Shown here piece by piece: positions 43,015 to 52,796 of a DNA stretch of 64,000 bases (position 1 is its first letter; every line of letters begins with the position of its first letter). The DNA is from Paeniglutamicibacter sulfureus (lineage in GTDB: Bacteria; Actinomycetota; Actinomycetes; Actinomycetales; Micrococcaceae). The translations under genes and the position numbers were made by a program. The stretch is from positions 682,001 through 746,000 of the forward strand of contig NZ_BAAAWO010000001.1 of the NCBI RefSeq assembly GCF_039535115.1, read 5' to 3'. The notes under the pieces were generated by a model. That model saw nothing but the letters and a program-made list of their open reading frames with translations, was not told the DNA's origin and ran no database searches.

Positions 43015-43821
43015 CTAGTTCTTGGCATCCAGCGATTGGGCAACCTCGTCGTAGAGCGGCGAGGGGCCGTTGGCATCCATGGCCTGGGCCTTGCCCGAAG
43101 GGAAAGCCTGGGCTGCGTTGGAAGCAGCGGCGGCCGGGTTCTTCGCTCCGGCGGACGGGGCCGCGGCCGGTTTTGCGCCCGGGGCGCTCTTGCCGGCGTC
43201 GGCACGGCCCTCGGCCCGGGCCCGTGCGGTGGCTTCGGCCAGCTGCTCCTTGGCCGCAACCAGGCGTTCGGCCTCGGCTGCCTGTGCATCGCTCATGGCA
43301 GCCTGGAAGCCGTCGTCGTAGGCCAGCCCGTATTTCTCGGCCTCGACAGCCTCCTCGTCGTATGACGCAATGGCGCGACGCTCGGCGGCTTCTGCCTTCT
43401 TCTGGTACATGTGCACTGTGAGGTGGGTGATCGCCAGCAGGACGACCGGCGGCATGGCCGCCACCAGCGCGGAAACCACCGGCGGGATGTCGGACTGCAT
43501 GGCGCCGACGGTCAGGATTGCGTGCACGGAGTTCGCTGCCGTGGAGACGAAGGCGCCGAAGAAGAGCAGCGTCCACGGGTAGATCATGGCGCGGCGGTCG
43601 TGGCCGTTAAGCGCAACGATGGCCACCGTGGAGGCCACGATCATGCCGTCAACGATGACCGGCCAGATCCAGGCCAGGTTTTCGTCGATGCCCGAGCGCT
43701 GGGCAAGGTCGGTCAGGGCGGCAAAGGACAATACGAATGCGCCGACGGCAATCACGACGGTCGCAGCCACCGCGGTGCGCAAGACGGCCTTGTGCGGCTC
43801 GTTCGGGATCTTTTCATTCAT
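43015..43821 (-). CDS. DUF2637 membrane protein
   Basis: 268 residues. Four membrane segments at ~11-30, ~47-66, ~80-105 and ~112-135 with the family feature DENLAWIWPVIVDGMIVASTVAIVAL. Then a coiled-coil rich in Ala/Glu and a low-complexity Ala/Pro tail. DUF2637 (SpdB-related) proteins occur on conjugative plasmids of Streptomyces and on chromosomes of actinobacteria; here no conjugation genes are near, so it is probably a chromosomal member. ATG 43821 chosen because the frame upstream is out of family. Confidence 0.78.
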   Translation of the reverse strand: MNEKIPNEPHKAVLRTAVAATVVIAVGAFVLSFAALTDLAQRSGIDENLAWIWPVIVDGMIVASTVAIVALNGHDRRAMIYPWTLLFFGAFVSTAANSVHAILTVGAMQSDIPPVVSALVAAMPPVVLLAITHLTVHMYQKKAEAAERRAIASYDEEAVEAEKYGLAYDDGFQAAMSDAQAAEAERLVAAKEQLAEATARARAEGRADAGKSAPGAKPAAAPSAGAKNPAAAASNAAQAFPSGKAQAMDANGPSPLYDEVAQSLDAKN

Positions 43822-44301
43822 TTGGCTGGATGCCTCAATCGATCGTGGGTCTGGTGATGCGCTAACGGTGGCCCTCCGGGCATGCCACGGCATGTTCCCC
43901 CCGGTGGCCGACCACGGTCAATCCTATGTGCTTGCACCCGCGCCGTCCGACCGCGCAGCCCCGGGTCCGGCCCGCGGGGAAGCACGCGGTCAAGGCGGCG
44001 GGCCATGAAGAAAGCACCAAGTAAGCCCACCGATTGTGTGCCCCGATGCGGGATCTGTGCCAATCATCACCCTCGGCTCGTGGCGGCCGAGCCTGCCCAA
44101 ACGGCCCGCGAGCGGCTATTGTTAAGCGTGGATCAACCCTGCGTTCACCTTGGGGCATGACAGCCACCGGAACCACTTCGATCCCACTCCCCCCGCTCTA
44201 GCAGCATTGACATGGTTATGGACGTGCGTCGCCCCTTGGATGACGCGCGCCCGCAACGACGCCCCATGTCTCCGTACCACCAGCAGGAGAACCTCACCTT
44301 C
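43822..44301. other. Divergent intergenic region (480 nt)
   Basis: No gene supported. A possible -10 (TATTGT, ~44116) with no good -35 lies upstream of the UDG-like gene. Nothing else recognised. Confidence 0.4.
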
Positions 44302-44934
44302 ATGACAGCCATTGCCCCGGACCACGTCGAACACTCCCTCATGGAACGCCGCTACGAGGAGCAGATCGAACCCGTCAACCGTCTTCTGGACGAGACCCGC
44401 GCGCTTCGACCCGCCACCTCCGTTTCCTACGTGGATCCGATGCACAACATCGAGGAGGCGCGGATCATCTCGCTGTACTCCAACATCGGTGTGGCCCATG
44501 AGAGCGGATTCATCGACGCCGGCTCGCAGGAAGCCGCCACGCGCATGCTGGGCATGCAATGGCAGCTGGGGCTGCGTCCCGAGTACATCCTGCCGTGGAA
44601 CGTGCACCCGTGGCACACCCCGGGCGAGGCCAACGGCAAGTTCACCCCGCCGCAGATCACCTCGGGCCTCAAGCCGCTGCTGCGTCTGCTCAAGGTCGTG
44701 CCGCGCGCATCGGTCCTGATCGCCCACGGCACCGAGGCGCACCGCCTCTCCGAGCAATTGGTCAAGACCCAGAACCCGCTGCTGTGGCGTCGCGGATTCA
44801 AGACCTACAAGGTCAAGTCGCTGGACGGGCGCGCCTTTGCCGGCTCCCCGGAGCGCCAGCAAGCCCACCTTGAGGAAATCTACGCGGCCTACGCCGACGC
44901 GATGGCCCGCACGGGTCTGGCTCCCGCCAAGTAA
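44302..44934 (+). CDS. Uracil-DNA glycosylase-fold protein
   Basis: 210 residues. Conserved pattern of a UDG-superfamily protein: SVSYVDPMHNIEEARIISLYSNIGVA, then PWNVHPWHTPGEANGKFTPPQITSGLKPLLRLLKVVPRASVLIAHGTEAHR, where the PW-HPW motif and the terminal hydrophobic strand match family members annotated as uracil-DNA glycosylase. The water-activating Asp is not obvious. It probably removes damaged bases or has an unknown activity. ATG 44302 has AGGAG 12 nt upstream; ATG 44266 and 44212 in frame have none. Precedes the DUF2079 gene by 46 nt. Confidence 0.72.
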   Translation: MTAIAPDHVEHSLMERRYEEQIEPVNRLLDETRALRPATSVSYVDPMHNIEEARIISLYSNIGVAHESGFIDAGSQEAATRMLGMQWQLGLRPEYILPWNVHPWHTPGEANGKFTPPQITSGLKPLLRLLKVVPRASVLIAHGTEAHRLSEQLVKTQNPLLWRRGFKTYKVKSLDGRAFAGSPERQQAHLEEIYAAYADAMARTGLAPAK

Positions 44935-44980
44935 CACCATCGAATCGTCCACGCAGCGACTTGCGGATAAACTCGAGTCC

Positions 44981-46447
44981 ATGCCCAACAACACCCCCGC
45001 TCCCGTGAGCCGCGCCCAGAAACTGCAACTGGGAACGGCAATGGTCCTCGCGGGGGTGTTGTACGTTGCGCACTCTTTCCTGCGTTTTGCCAACTTCGAA
45101 TCCCGCGGCTACGACCTGGGCATCTTCGACCAGGCGGCCCGGCAGTACGCCATGTTCAAGGCACCGATCGTGCCGATCAAGGGCGTGGACTTCAACCTGC
45201 TGGGCGACCACTTCCACCCGATCCTGGCGCTGCTGGCACCGTTCTACTGGATCTGGAACGACCCTCGGATGCTGGGCATCGTCCTGACGCTGCTGCTCAT
45301 TTCCACCGCGATCCCCGTCTACCTGTTCACCAGGCCGCGCTTCGGGCACCTCGGCGCCCTGCTCACCGCCTCGGCGATGCTGCTGTGGTGGCCGTTCCAG
45401 GCGATCGTGAACTGGGAATTCCACGAGGTTGCGTTCGGCGTGCCGATCATGGCGTGGATCATCTGGGCCTTCGACCGCTCCCGCCACTGGCTGGTTGTGG
45501 GCCTGTCCGCCGTGCTGCTGCTGGTGCGCGAGGACATGGGCATCACCATCGTGGCCATCGGCATCGTCATGCTCTTCCATAAGCAGTGCGCCAAGGCCGC
45601 GCTGCTGGCGGCCGCAGGCCTGGGCGGCTACGTGGCTGTCACCAGCTACCTGATTCCGCTCTTCTCCCCCGCCGGTGAATTCACCTACTGGCAGTACACC
45701 GCCCTGGGCGCCAGCGCCGGGGCGGCGATCCTCTTCCTGCTGACCCACCCGTTCCAGTCGATCGCCATCCTGTTCGACCACGAGCTCAAGGTCGCGCTGT
45801 GGCTGCTGAGCTTCCTGCCGCTGGCCCTGTTGCCGCTGGCCTCCCCGTACGTCATCCTGGGTGCGCCGATGCTGCTGAGCCGGCTGTTCAACGACCGCCT
45901 GAACACCTGGGCTCCGGTGTACCAATACGACGCGATCATGGCCCCGATCCTCATCCTCTCCGCCGTGCACGTGCTGGGCAAGCTCATGGAGCGCTTCGGC
46001 TGGAAAAAAATCCGGGTCATTGCACCGGCCTGGCTGCTGGCTTTCGCGCTGGTCGGCACGTTGTTCTTCCATTCGGTGTTCCCGTTGGGCCGCACGCTCA
46101 CCGGCGCAAACTGGGCACCCGGCACACTGGTCGCCGCCAAGGAACGGGCCGTGGCGATGATCCCCGACGGCGTGTGCGTCGAGGCAGCCGACACGCTGGT
46201 GCCGCACCTGACCACCCGCACCTATGTGGGCATGCACGGGGACATCGGCACCGAGCTCTCCAACTGGATGATCATCGACTTCAACGAGCAGGAACTCGGC
46301 GGCTGGGATCCGCTGAGCCCGCCGCAGGCACTGGAACGCGCGCACGCCCTGGGATTCGAGGAAGTGGCTCCCCTCGACGAAGGGCTGCTGGTGTTGCACC
46401 GCGACATCCCCGTGGCGCCTGTCTGCTCGGAGTACCTGGGTCGCTAG
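44981..46447 (+). CDS. DUF2079 polytopic membrane protein (GT-C-like)
   Basis: 488 residues, about ten membrane helices. Family pattern: NFESRGYDLGIFDQAARQYA, FNLLGDHFHPILALLAPFYWIW, and NWEFHEVAFGVP. The conserved D-x-G-x-F-D/H-x-H-P pairing resembles GT-C glycosyltransferase acceptor sites, but activity is unproven. The ATG at 44981 lies 7 nt after TAAACT (44968-44973), so the transcript is likely leaderless. It is convergent with the GT87 gene cluster, suggesting a shared envelope-glycan theme. Confidence 0.82.
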   Translation: MPNNTPAPVSRAQKLQLGTAMVLAGVLYVAHSFLRFANFESRGYDLGIFDQAARQYAMFKAPIVPIKGVDFNLLGDHFHPILALLAPFYWIWNDPRMLGIVLTLLLISTAIPVYLFTRPRFGHLGALLTASAMLLWWPFQAIVNWEFHEVAFGVPIMAWIIWAFDRSRHWLVVGLSAVLLLVREDMGITIVAIGIVMLFHKQCAKAALLAAAGLGGYVAVTSYLIPLFSPAGEFTYWQYTALGASAGAAILFLLTHPFQSIAILFDHELKVALWLLSFLPLALLPLASPYVILGAPMLLSRLFNDRLNTWAPVYQYDAIMAPILILSAVHVLGKLMERFGWKKIRVIAPAWLLAFALVGTLFFHSVFPLGRTLTGANWAPGTLVAAKERAVAMIPDGVCVEAADTLVPHLTTRTYVGMHGDIGTELSNWMIIDFNEQELGGWDPLSPPQALERAHALGFEEVAPLDEGLLVLHRDIPVAPVCSEYLGR

Positions 46448-46475
46448 CGACCGTTTCAGCCAGGGACTTCCAACG

Positions 46476-46504
46476 GGGGCCGCACCGTGGACCGGTGCGG
46501 CCCC
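46476..46504 (+). terminator. Terminator after DUF2079 gene
   Basis: GGGGCCGCACCG/CGGTGCGGCCCC-type stem with a 4-nt loop, 28 nt past the stop. Confidence 0.6.
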
Positions 46505-46618
46505 TGCGCGCTTTCCGGGCCGGTGCCCACCACTTCCCCACGATATCCGGGTCGTGGGAAAAGTCCCCCCGGAATCCAGACCCTCCTGCCGGCCGCCCGC
46601 CCGCCCGGGTACGCAAAA

Positions 46619-46656
46619 GCGGGATGGGAGCCAGGTTGTCCTGGATCCCATCCCGC
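46619..46656 (-). terminator. Terminator after GT87 gene
   Basis: GCGGGATGGGA/TCCCATCCCGC with an inner CCAGG/CCTGG stem; on the minus strand followed by GCTTTTGCG. Confidence 0.75.
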
Positions 46657-46704
46657 CGGTTCAGCGTGGGGTCAGACCGGATTGCGTCGGCCGGTTGCCG
46701 GGCA

Positions 46705-48033
46705 TCATCGGCTGTTCGCGGTCTTGCTCCCCAGCACGAACCTGTCCTCAAGCCCTTCCAGCGGCCCTGCCAGCGGATCGTCGAGACCCTCGGTGCGCAC
46801 CACGTCGCGCTCGGGGTTCCGGATGTCGCCGATGATCTTGACGCAAAGGTAGACGAGCATGCCCATGTGCGCGACGATGCCCAGGCCGTAGAGGATCTCG
46901 ATCGTCCAGGAATCCCCGAAGTACTTCAGCCCGGAGACCCACTTGGCGCTCCAGAGCCACACGAAGACCCAGTGGAACACCTCGATGCCCTGCCACACCA
47001 GGAACTCGCGCCACTTGGGCCGTGCCAGCACGTAGAGCGGGATCAGCCACATCACGAACTGCGGAGAGTAGACCTTGCCCAGCAGCAGGAACGCGGCGAC
47101 GATCAGGAACGCGAGCTGGGCCATGCGCGGGCGGCGCGTGGCGGTGAGCCCCAGCCAGGCGATGCCCAGGCAGGCCAGTCCGAAGAGGCCGTTGGACAAG
47201 TAGGACATCGTCGAGCCGTCCATCCCGGTCCAGACGAAGGCGAGCCACATCGAGGAGTTGCCTGCCGGGCGGTCCCCGGAGAAGGTGTAGAAGCGGGACC
47301 ACTCGTCGAACGCGGTGAGCATGAACGGGACGTTGACGGCCAGCCAGGCCACCGCTCCGGAGGCCAGGGACACCCAGAAGTGGCGCATCCGCCCGGTGCG
47401 CAGGCACAGCACCAGGATCGCCCCAAAGAGGAAGAACGGGTACAACTTGGCCGCTGCGCCCAGGCCCAGCAACACCCCGGCCAACACAATGTGCTTCCGG
47501 GAAAAGGCCAGCAGGCCCGTCATCGCCAGCATCACCGCCAACAGGTCCCAGTTCAGCTGGGACGTGAGGATGATCCCGGGGGCCAGCGCCACCATGATCG
47601 CGTCCCGGCTGCGGTGCCGCGCCGCGTAGGCGACGGCCACCACGACGACCGCCCAGCAGATGAAGGACACCGCGGAATTGACGTCGAAATAGGCCAGTTG
47701 GCGCTCGGGTGAGAAGCCGATGCCGGGGATCACCAGCGCGGTGAGTCCGGCGAGGATGGCCAGCAGGACCGGGTATTCCAGCGCCTGTTCGGCCGGCAGC
47801 CCGGTGAAGTACGGGAAGAGCTTGTCGGCCATCCCCCGGGTGCCGAAGAGCTGGGTGAAGTCCGAATAGCACAGGTGCAGGTGCTGTTCCGCGTCGGGCC
47901 ACCCGTTGCTCCTGCACCACTGCTTGGTCAGCACGGCGATGGACGCGCCGATCGCGGTCAGCACCAGCAGCCCGATGATGATCGGGCGCGTGGCCTCACG
48001 GGCGTTGAACAGGTTCTTGACCGGTTGCATCAC
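46705..48033 (-). CDS. GT87-family polyprenyl-phosphate mannosyltransferase-like protein
   Basis: 442 residues, ~10 membrane helices, GT-C topology. CYSDFTQLFGTRGMADKLFPYF, ALEYPVLLA and LGLGAAAKLYPFFLFGAIL are typical of DUF2029/GT87 mannosyltransferases that use polyprenyl-phosphomannose to extend lipomannan or lipoarabinomannan. GTG 48033 (GAGG 10 nt ahead) and ATG 48030 are both possible. Follows two MptA/B-like genes on the same strand (66-nt gap), so they form one cluster. Confidence 0.82.
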   Translation of the reverse strand: MMQPVKNLFNAREATRPIIIGLLVLTAIGASIAVLTKQWCRSNGWPDAEQHLHLCYSDFTQLFGTRGMADKLFPYFTGLPAEQALEYPVLLAILAGLTALVIPGIGFSPERQLAYFDVNSAVSFICWAVVVVAVAYAARHRSRDAIMVALAPGIILTSQLNWDLLAVMLAMTGLLAFSRKHIVLAGVLLGLGAAAKLYPFFLFGAILVLCLRTGRMRHFWVSLASGAVAWLAVNVPFMLTAFDEWSRFYTFSGDRPAGNSSMWLAFVWTGMDGSTMSYLSNGLFGLACLGIAWLGLTATRRPRMAQLAFLIVAAFLLLGKVYSPQFVMWLIPLYVLARPKWREFLVWQGIEVFHWVFVWLWSAKWVSGLKYFGDSWTIEILYGLGIVAHMGMLVYLCVKIIGDIRNPERDVVRTEGLDDPLAGPLEGLEDRFVLGSKTANSR

Positions 48034-48098
48034 GATCCGGTTGCCTCATTTCTAGGGGTCTTCGGGATTTTGGAGGGGGTTTTGCGGGGACGAAGGGG

Positions 48099-49709
48099 CT
48101 ATTTCTTGCCCGGCAGCAGCGGCCGGCGGCGGTCCGCGCCGAAGATCGCCGCGGTCTTGGGGTCGATGAACACCAGGTAGCCCATGTAGGCCAGGCAGAT
48201 GGCCGCGGCGAAGAGCCGCACCCAGAGCAGGGAGAACCACTGGCCGATGGACAGCTGGTCCACCACCCCGGAGAGCAGCACCAGCAGGCACAGGATGTAC
48301 AGGGCGCGTTCCCAATTCACCGGGTATCGCCTGCTCAGGGCGAAGAACGGGATCAGCCAGAGCAGGTACCAAGGCTGGATGATGGGCGCGAGCACGACCG
48401 CAGCGCCCAGCCCGTAGCCGGCGTAGAGCAGCGGCGGCCCGGCCGGGCGGCGGACCGCCAGCCAGAACACGATGGCCAGGGAGGCAAGCCGGAAGACCGA
48501 GAACACGATGCCGGCAATGAAGTCCAGGTCCCCGCCCGCCAGCGAGCCCAGCCAGCCGACGAGCATGCCCAGCAGCCCGACCGGGGCGTAGGGGAAGGCC
48601 GCGGATCCGGCGCCTGCCATCGCCGGGATCCACCCGAACCAGAGCCCGGAGGCCTCGCCCAGCAGTGCCATCACCGCGGTTGCAACGGCCCCGGTGTACA
48701 GCCAGGCGCGGATCTTGCTCCCCATTCGCGCGTTGCGCGCCACCATCGCCAGGCCCAGGAAGGGCAGGACCAGCACCACGATGGGCTTGATGGCGATGGC
48801 CGCGGCGGCCGCCAGGATGCCGGCCAGGTGGCGCTTGCGGGCCACCAGCACGAAGCCCAGCAAGGTGGCGCCGATCATCAGCCCGTCATTGTGCACCCCG
48901 CCGACCATGTTCAGCAGGAACAGCGGGTTGGCCACGGAGATCCACAGCGGCCATGCCGCATCCCGGCCGGTGAGCCTGGCCAGGGCCACCACAGCCCAGG
49001 CGCACAACGCGACCCCGGCCACCGCCACCAGGCGCATGAGCATGACCCCGTATTCGGGCACGCCGCCGGAGACGAAATAGACAAACCGCGCGTACATCAG
49101 GAAGAGCGGACCGTAGGGCGAGGTGGATTCGGCCCACAGGGAGTCGGAGCCCTGCGCGAACCAGCCCGGCAGCTGGGAGACCCAGTCGGTGTAGGGCGAG
49201 AGGCCTGCATGCATGAGCCTCCCCTGGCCCAGGTAGGAGTAGACGTCCTTGGAGAGGATCGGGAAGGAAAAGAGCAGCGGGATCGACCACACCCAAATGG
49301 ACTTGGCGATCGAGGCCACCGGGTCGGTGCCCGGTTCTCCGGCGCGCTGGCGCAGCCGCAGCCACGCGCGGAAGAGCAGCATCGAGCCCAAAGCCAGCAG
49401 CAGCGTGCAAATGATGACCCCGAGCATCTCCACGCGCAGCGGAAGCAGGAACTTGGAGCGGGCCAGCAGGGATTCCTGCGAGCTGGGGATCCAGCCCACG
49501 CCCCAGGACCCGGCCATCACCATGATCGATGCCAGCAGGCCCTGGGCGATGGCGATGTCCGGGGAGTTCTCCCCGCCGCCAGTCAGCCGGCCCAGCAAGG
49601 GGATGCGGGAACCGCGCTGGCGCAACGCCTCGAGGGCGCGGGTGGTGCCGGCGAAGCGTCGGCCGGCTCGAAGGTCGGGGAAATCCGGGATCCCGGCGGG
49701 GTTGCTCAC
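48099..49709 (-). CDS. MptA/MptB-type alpha-1,6-mannosyltransferase, copy 1
   Basis: 536 residues, about 12 membrane helices, GT-C. SKDVYSYLGQGRLMHAGLSPY (catalytic Asp region), ESTSPYGPLFLMYARFVYFV and ISVANPLFLLNMVGGVHNDGLMIG match MptA/MptB mannosyltransferases that build the alpha-1,6-mannan core of lipomannan with polyprenyl-phosphomannose. Its GTG overlaps the stop of the next gene (GTGA at 49706-49709), showing co-translation. Similar along its length to the copy at 49706-51304: a tandem duplication. Confidence 0.88.
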   Translation of the reverse strand: MSNPAGIPDFPDLRAGRRFAGTTRALEALRQRGSRIPLLGRLTGGGENSPDIAIAQGLLASIMVMAGSWGVGWIPSSQESLLARSKFLLPLRVEMLGVIICTLLLALGSMLLFRAWLRLRQRAGEPGTDPVASIAKSIWVWSIPLLFSFPILSKDVYSYLGQGRLMHAGLSPYTDWVSQLPGWFAQGSDSLWAESTSPYGPLFLMYARFVYFVSGGVPEYGVMLMRLVAVAGVALCAWAVVALARLTGRDAAWPLWISVANPLFLLNMVGGVHNDGLMIGATLLGFVLVARKRHLAGILAAAAAIAIKPIVVLVLPFLGLAMVARNARMGSKIRAWLYTGAVATAVMALLGEASGLWFGWIPAMAGAGSAAFPYAPVGLLGMLVGWLGSLAGGDLDFIAGIVFSVFRLASLAIVFWLAVRRPAGPPLLYAGYGLGAAVVLAPIIQPWYLLWLIPFFALSRRYPVNWERALYILCLLVLLSGVVDQLSIGQWFSLLWVRLFAAAICLAYMGYLVFIDPKTAAIFGADRRRPLLPGKK

Positions 49710-51304
49710 GGGTTGGGCACCTCGGGATCCTCGCGTGGCCCGAGACCGTTCGCCGTGGCGCCGGGTCTCTTGCGCCCGGTGCGCAGCGGCCCGGCGCCTC
49801 CGCCCAACCGGGTCGGCAGCGTCGCGACAAAGAGCTTCCGGGTCCGCGGGTCCACGAACGCCAGGTACGCCATCGCGGCCCAGGAAATCCCGGTGGACAG
49901 GTGCTTGACCCACGGGTCCAGGTCGGAGAGGAACTGCCAGATGAATAGCTGGTCCGCGGCGCCAAAGGCGATGAAGAAGGCGGTGGTGACATAGACCCAC
50001 AACAGTTGCCAGTCGTCGCGGATGCCGGTGATGGCGAAGAAGGGCAGCAGCCACAGGATGTACCAGGGCTGGATGATTGGAGAGAGCACCACCAGCGCGG
50101 AGAAGGCCAGGGCCATGCGCTGGATCAGGTGCGAGGACTTGCCCTTGAAGATCAGCAGCAGGACCAGCCCCACGGAGGCGAGCCGGCCGATGAGCTTCAG
50201 TGCCGGCAGCAGCCAGTCGCTGGGCACGCCCATGGTCGACAGCGCCCCGGAGAGCAGGGCGTTGAGCGCGCCCACGGGGGCGAAGATGACGGCACCGGTG
50301 CCGGTGCCCAGCATGACCTTGAGCCAGCCGAAGCCGTAGCCGTTGGCCCAACCGATGACGGCCATGATCACGAAGACAAGCAGCAGCGTATAGGCCCAGT
50401 AGCGGATTTTCTTCCACCATCCGGCGTCGGGACCCGCCCACAGCAGGCCAATGAAAGGCAACAGGACCAGGGTGATGGGCTTGACGCCGATGGATGCGGC
50501 AATGAGCACCACGCCGAGCACGCCCCGGCGGGTGGCCGCGTAGTAGGTGCCGGCCAGGGCCAGGCCGATCATCAGCGAGTCGTTGTGCGCGCTGGCGACG
50601 AAGCTGATCAGGAACAGCGGGTTGGCCACCGAGATCCACGTGGCCTTGGCACCGGAGACCTTGTGCAGCGCCGCGATCTTGGGCACGTAGACCATGCACA
50701 GGATCACCCCGGTGAATGCGACCAGGCGGAAGATCAGCACCGAGAGGTCCGGGCTCGTGCCCACCAGCTGGTTCACCCAGAACTCCACGTTCAGGTAGAG
50801 GGGGCCGTAGGGCGTTTCGTCCTCGGCCCAGGTGATGTCGGCGCCGAGTTGGAACCAGTTGTTCATGGTGGAGATGCCATCGACGTATGGGTCCTGGCCC
50901 GCGGCCACCAGTCGTCCCTGGCCAATGTAGGCGAAGACGTCGCGGGAGAAGATGGGCAGCGCCATCAGCATCGGGACGCTCCAGGCCCACACGGCCTTCT
51001 TCACGGTTCGCAGCGAGCCCTCCGGCCAGCCGGCCAGCTGCTGGCCCAGCCGCAGCCAGGCGCGGAACAGGATCCAACACCCCAGGGTCAGCACCACGGT
51101 TCCGGCAACCACGCCCCAATAGTCGGTGCGGATCGCGATCAGCAGCGGGTAGCGGTTCAGCGGGGAGACACTGGCGAGCCAGCCGACACCGAAGGATCCC
51201 AGCATGATCATGATCGAGCCGATGGTGCCTTGGATCAGCGGGGACAGGTGCGGCCCGCGACCCGCCTGGCTAGTGGTCCCGGCGGAGGATCGCACCGCTT
51301 TCAT
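49706..51304 (-). CDS. MptA/MptB-type alpha-1,6-mannosyltransferase, copy 2
   Basis: 532 residues with the same layout: SRDVFAYIGQGRLVAAGQDPY, EDETPYGPLYLNVEFWVNQL, ISVANPLFLISFVASAHNDSLMIG. First gene of the operon; ATG 51304 has AGGAG 11 nt upstream. The frame runs further upstream but leaves the family there. One copy likely starts and the other extends the mannan backbone, by analogy with MptA and MptB of Corynebacteriales; the split is inference. Confidence 0.88.
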   Translation of the reverse strand: MKAVRSSAGTTSQAGRGPHLSPLIQGTIGSIMIMLGSFGVGWLASVSPLNRYPLLIAIRTDYWGVVAGTVVLTLGCWILFRAWLRLGQQLAGWPEGSLRTVKKAVWAWSVPMLMALPIFSRDVFAYIGQGRLVAAGQDPYVDGISTMNNWFQLGADITWAEDETPYGPLYLNVEFWVNQLVGTSPDLSVLIFRLVAFTGVILCMVYVPKIAALHKVSGAKATWISVANPLFLISFVASAHNDSLMIGLALAGTYYAATRRGVLGVVLIAASIGVKPITLVLLPFIGLLWAGPDAGWWKKIRYWAYTLLLVFVIMAVIGWANGYGFGWLKVMLGTGTGAVIFAPVGALNALLSGALSTMGVPSDWLLPALKLIGRLASVGLVLLLIFKGKSSHLIQRMALAFSALVVLSPIIQPWYILWLLPFFAITGIRDDWQLLWVYVTTAFFIAFGAADQLFIWQFLSDLDPWVKHLSTGISWAAMAYLAFVDPRTRKLFVATLPTRLGGGAGPLRTGRKRPGATANGLGPREDPEVPNP

Positions 51305-51688
51305 CTGCGCCCCGCTCCTGATTCGTCGTACCTTGGCTGGATCCACCAGGTGTGTTTTCTGCTTGCGCACCGGCTGTCCGGTCGCGTCGCGGCGGCGCCC
51401 ACGGGCGCTAAAGTCCGCGTAAAAAATCAAGTCCGATCCTAGCATCGCCCGCTGGGTTTGACCCGGAAGCGGGCCCCGGTGCGCGCGAGGTCACATTGTT
51501 CGGTCGGACCGGACCGATAAGCGCATCCACGGGCGCGTCGGCGGGTGCGGGCCAGGGCAAGTGCGGCGCCCTGCCGCCGGCACCTGAACGCGGCTGCGCA
51601 CCGGGCGTGGCTAACGGGTTGGTGCCCGCGGATGGTGCATAGGCTGGGGGCCGGAACATTGATCGATCACAGAAGTGAGGCAACACCC
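51305..51688. other. Intergenic region (384 nt)
   Basis: Divergent region between the mannosyltransferase operon and a small membrane-protein gene. No gene and no convincing operator seen. GAGG at 51677-51680 is the ribosome binding site of the small gene. Confidence 0.4.
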
Positions 51689-51895
51689 GTGGGCAGGCGT
51701 GCAAAGAGTGTCGGCAGTGCGGTGCGCAACCATTCCCTGCTGGGCTGGGGTGCGTTCCTTTCGGTCCTGCTGGGGGTTGCTTCGCCGTTGCTGGGGATGA
51801 GCACCGTCGCCTCGATCGCCTTGGCCGGCACCCTGCTGGTCGTCTTCGTGATGCTGTGGCTACTGAGCGCCACGGGCAGCTCCACCAGGCACTGA
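51689..51895 (+). CDS. Small two-helix membrane protein
   Basis: 68 residues: basic N-terminus (GRRAKSVGSAVRNH), then two hydrophobic segments (LLGWGAFLSVLLGVASPLLG and VASIALAGTLLVVFVMLWLL) and a short polar end. GTG 51689 follows GAGG by 8 nt. No known family. Located between the mannosyltransferases and orn; a role is not evident. Confidence 0.65.
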   Translation: MGRRAKSVGSAVRNHSLLGWGAFLSVLLGVASPLLGMSTVASIALAGTLLVVFVMLWLLSATGSSTRH

Positions 51896-52038
51896 GCATC
51901 GCAACTTGGCGAGGCACCCCCTCCCACAGGCTTGGCCGTCCCTGACGGGCACCCCCGCCAGGGGTGTGCATTTCGGATCCGCTCCCGCGCTGGCCGCGCC
52001 GCGGTCCGCCCGCGAAGGAATCGGGTAAATTGGGGTCC

Positions 52039-52656
52039 GTGCCTATATCAGCTGAAAAAATTGTATGGATCGATTGCGAGATGACGGGCCTGAGCCTGGA
52101 ACATGACGCGTTGATCGAAGTTGCGGTCCTGGTGACGGACTCCGAGCTCAACATCCTGGGTGACGGGGTCGACGTGGTGATCAGGCCCCCCGCCGCCGCC
52201 CTGGAGCAAATGGGCGACTTCGTGCGCAACATGCATACAGCCAGCGGGCTGATCACCGAGCTGGACGCCGGCTTGGAGATGGACGCGGCGCAGAAGCTGG
52301 TCATGGACTACATCCGTTCCCACGCCCCGGAGCCCAACAAGGCACTGCTCGCCGGAAACTCCGTGGGCACCGATAAGAATTTCCTCTCCCGGGACATGCC
52401 CGAGGTCACCGAACACCTGCACTACCGGATCCTGGACGTGTCCACGATCAAGGAGCTGGCCCGCCGCTGGTACCCGCGCGCGTTCTTCCAGGCACCAGCC
52501 AAGACCGGCAACCACCGGGCCTTGGGCGACATCCGGGACTCCATCGAGGAATTGAAGTACTACCGGGCCACCGTCATGGTCCCAGCTCCGGGGCCGGATT
52601 CGGCGTCGGCGAAGGCCGCAGCGGCCCGGATCATCGCGCAAAGACCGGCTGATTAG
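52039..52656 (+). CDS. orn: Oligoribonuclease
   Basis: 205 residues, DEDDh exonuclease: IVWIDCEMTGL (D-x-E) at ~8-18, LLAGNSVGTDKNFLSRDMP at ~109-127, and the terminal HRALGDIRDSIEEL (H-x-x-x-x-D) at ~161-174. Orn degrades 2-5-nt RNA and is the main pGpG hydrolase. GTG 52039 sits 7 nt after TAAATT (52026-52031): leaderless. The following tRNA-His is a common arrangement in actinobacteria. Confidence 0.95.
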   Translation: MPISAEKIVWIDCEMTGLSLEHDALIEVAVLVTDSELNILGDGVDVVIRPPAAALEQMGDFVRNMHTASGLITELDAGLEMDAAQKLVMDYIRSHAPEPNKALLAGNSVGTDKNFLSRDMPEVTEHLHYRILDVSTIKELARRWYPRAFFQAPAKTGNHRALGDIRDSIEELKYYRATVMVPAPGPDSASAKAAAARIIAQRPAD

Positions 52657-52796
52657 GAACTGTGGTGCATAACACATGCAAAAGGGCGGCTTTCGAGTTG
52701 GCACTCAACCTCAAAGTATGTGTAAGATAGTTCTCGTTGCCCAGCAGTTCGGAAGAGATTCCGACCGGCAGGACAGCTAGCCTCAGGGCGAACTTG

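Noticed and set aside
43015..43821. DUF2637/SpdB as evidence for an integrated conjugative plasmid
   Set aside because: No traSA-type translocase, integrase or att repeats nearby.
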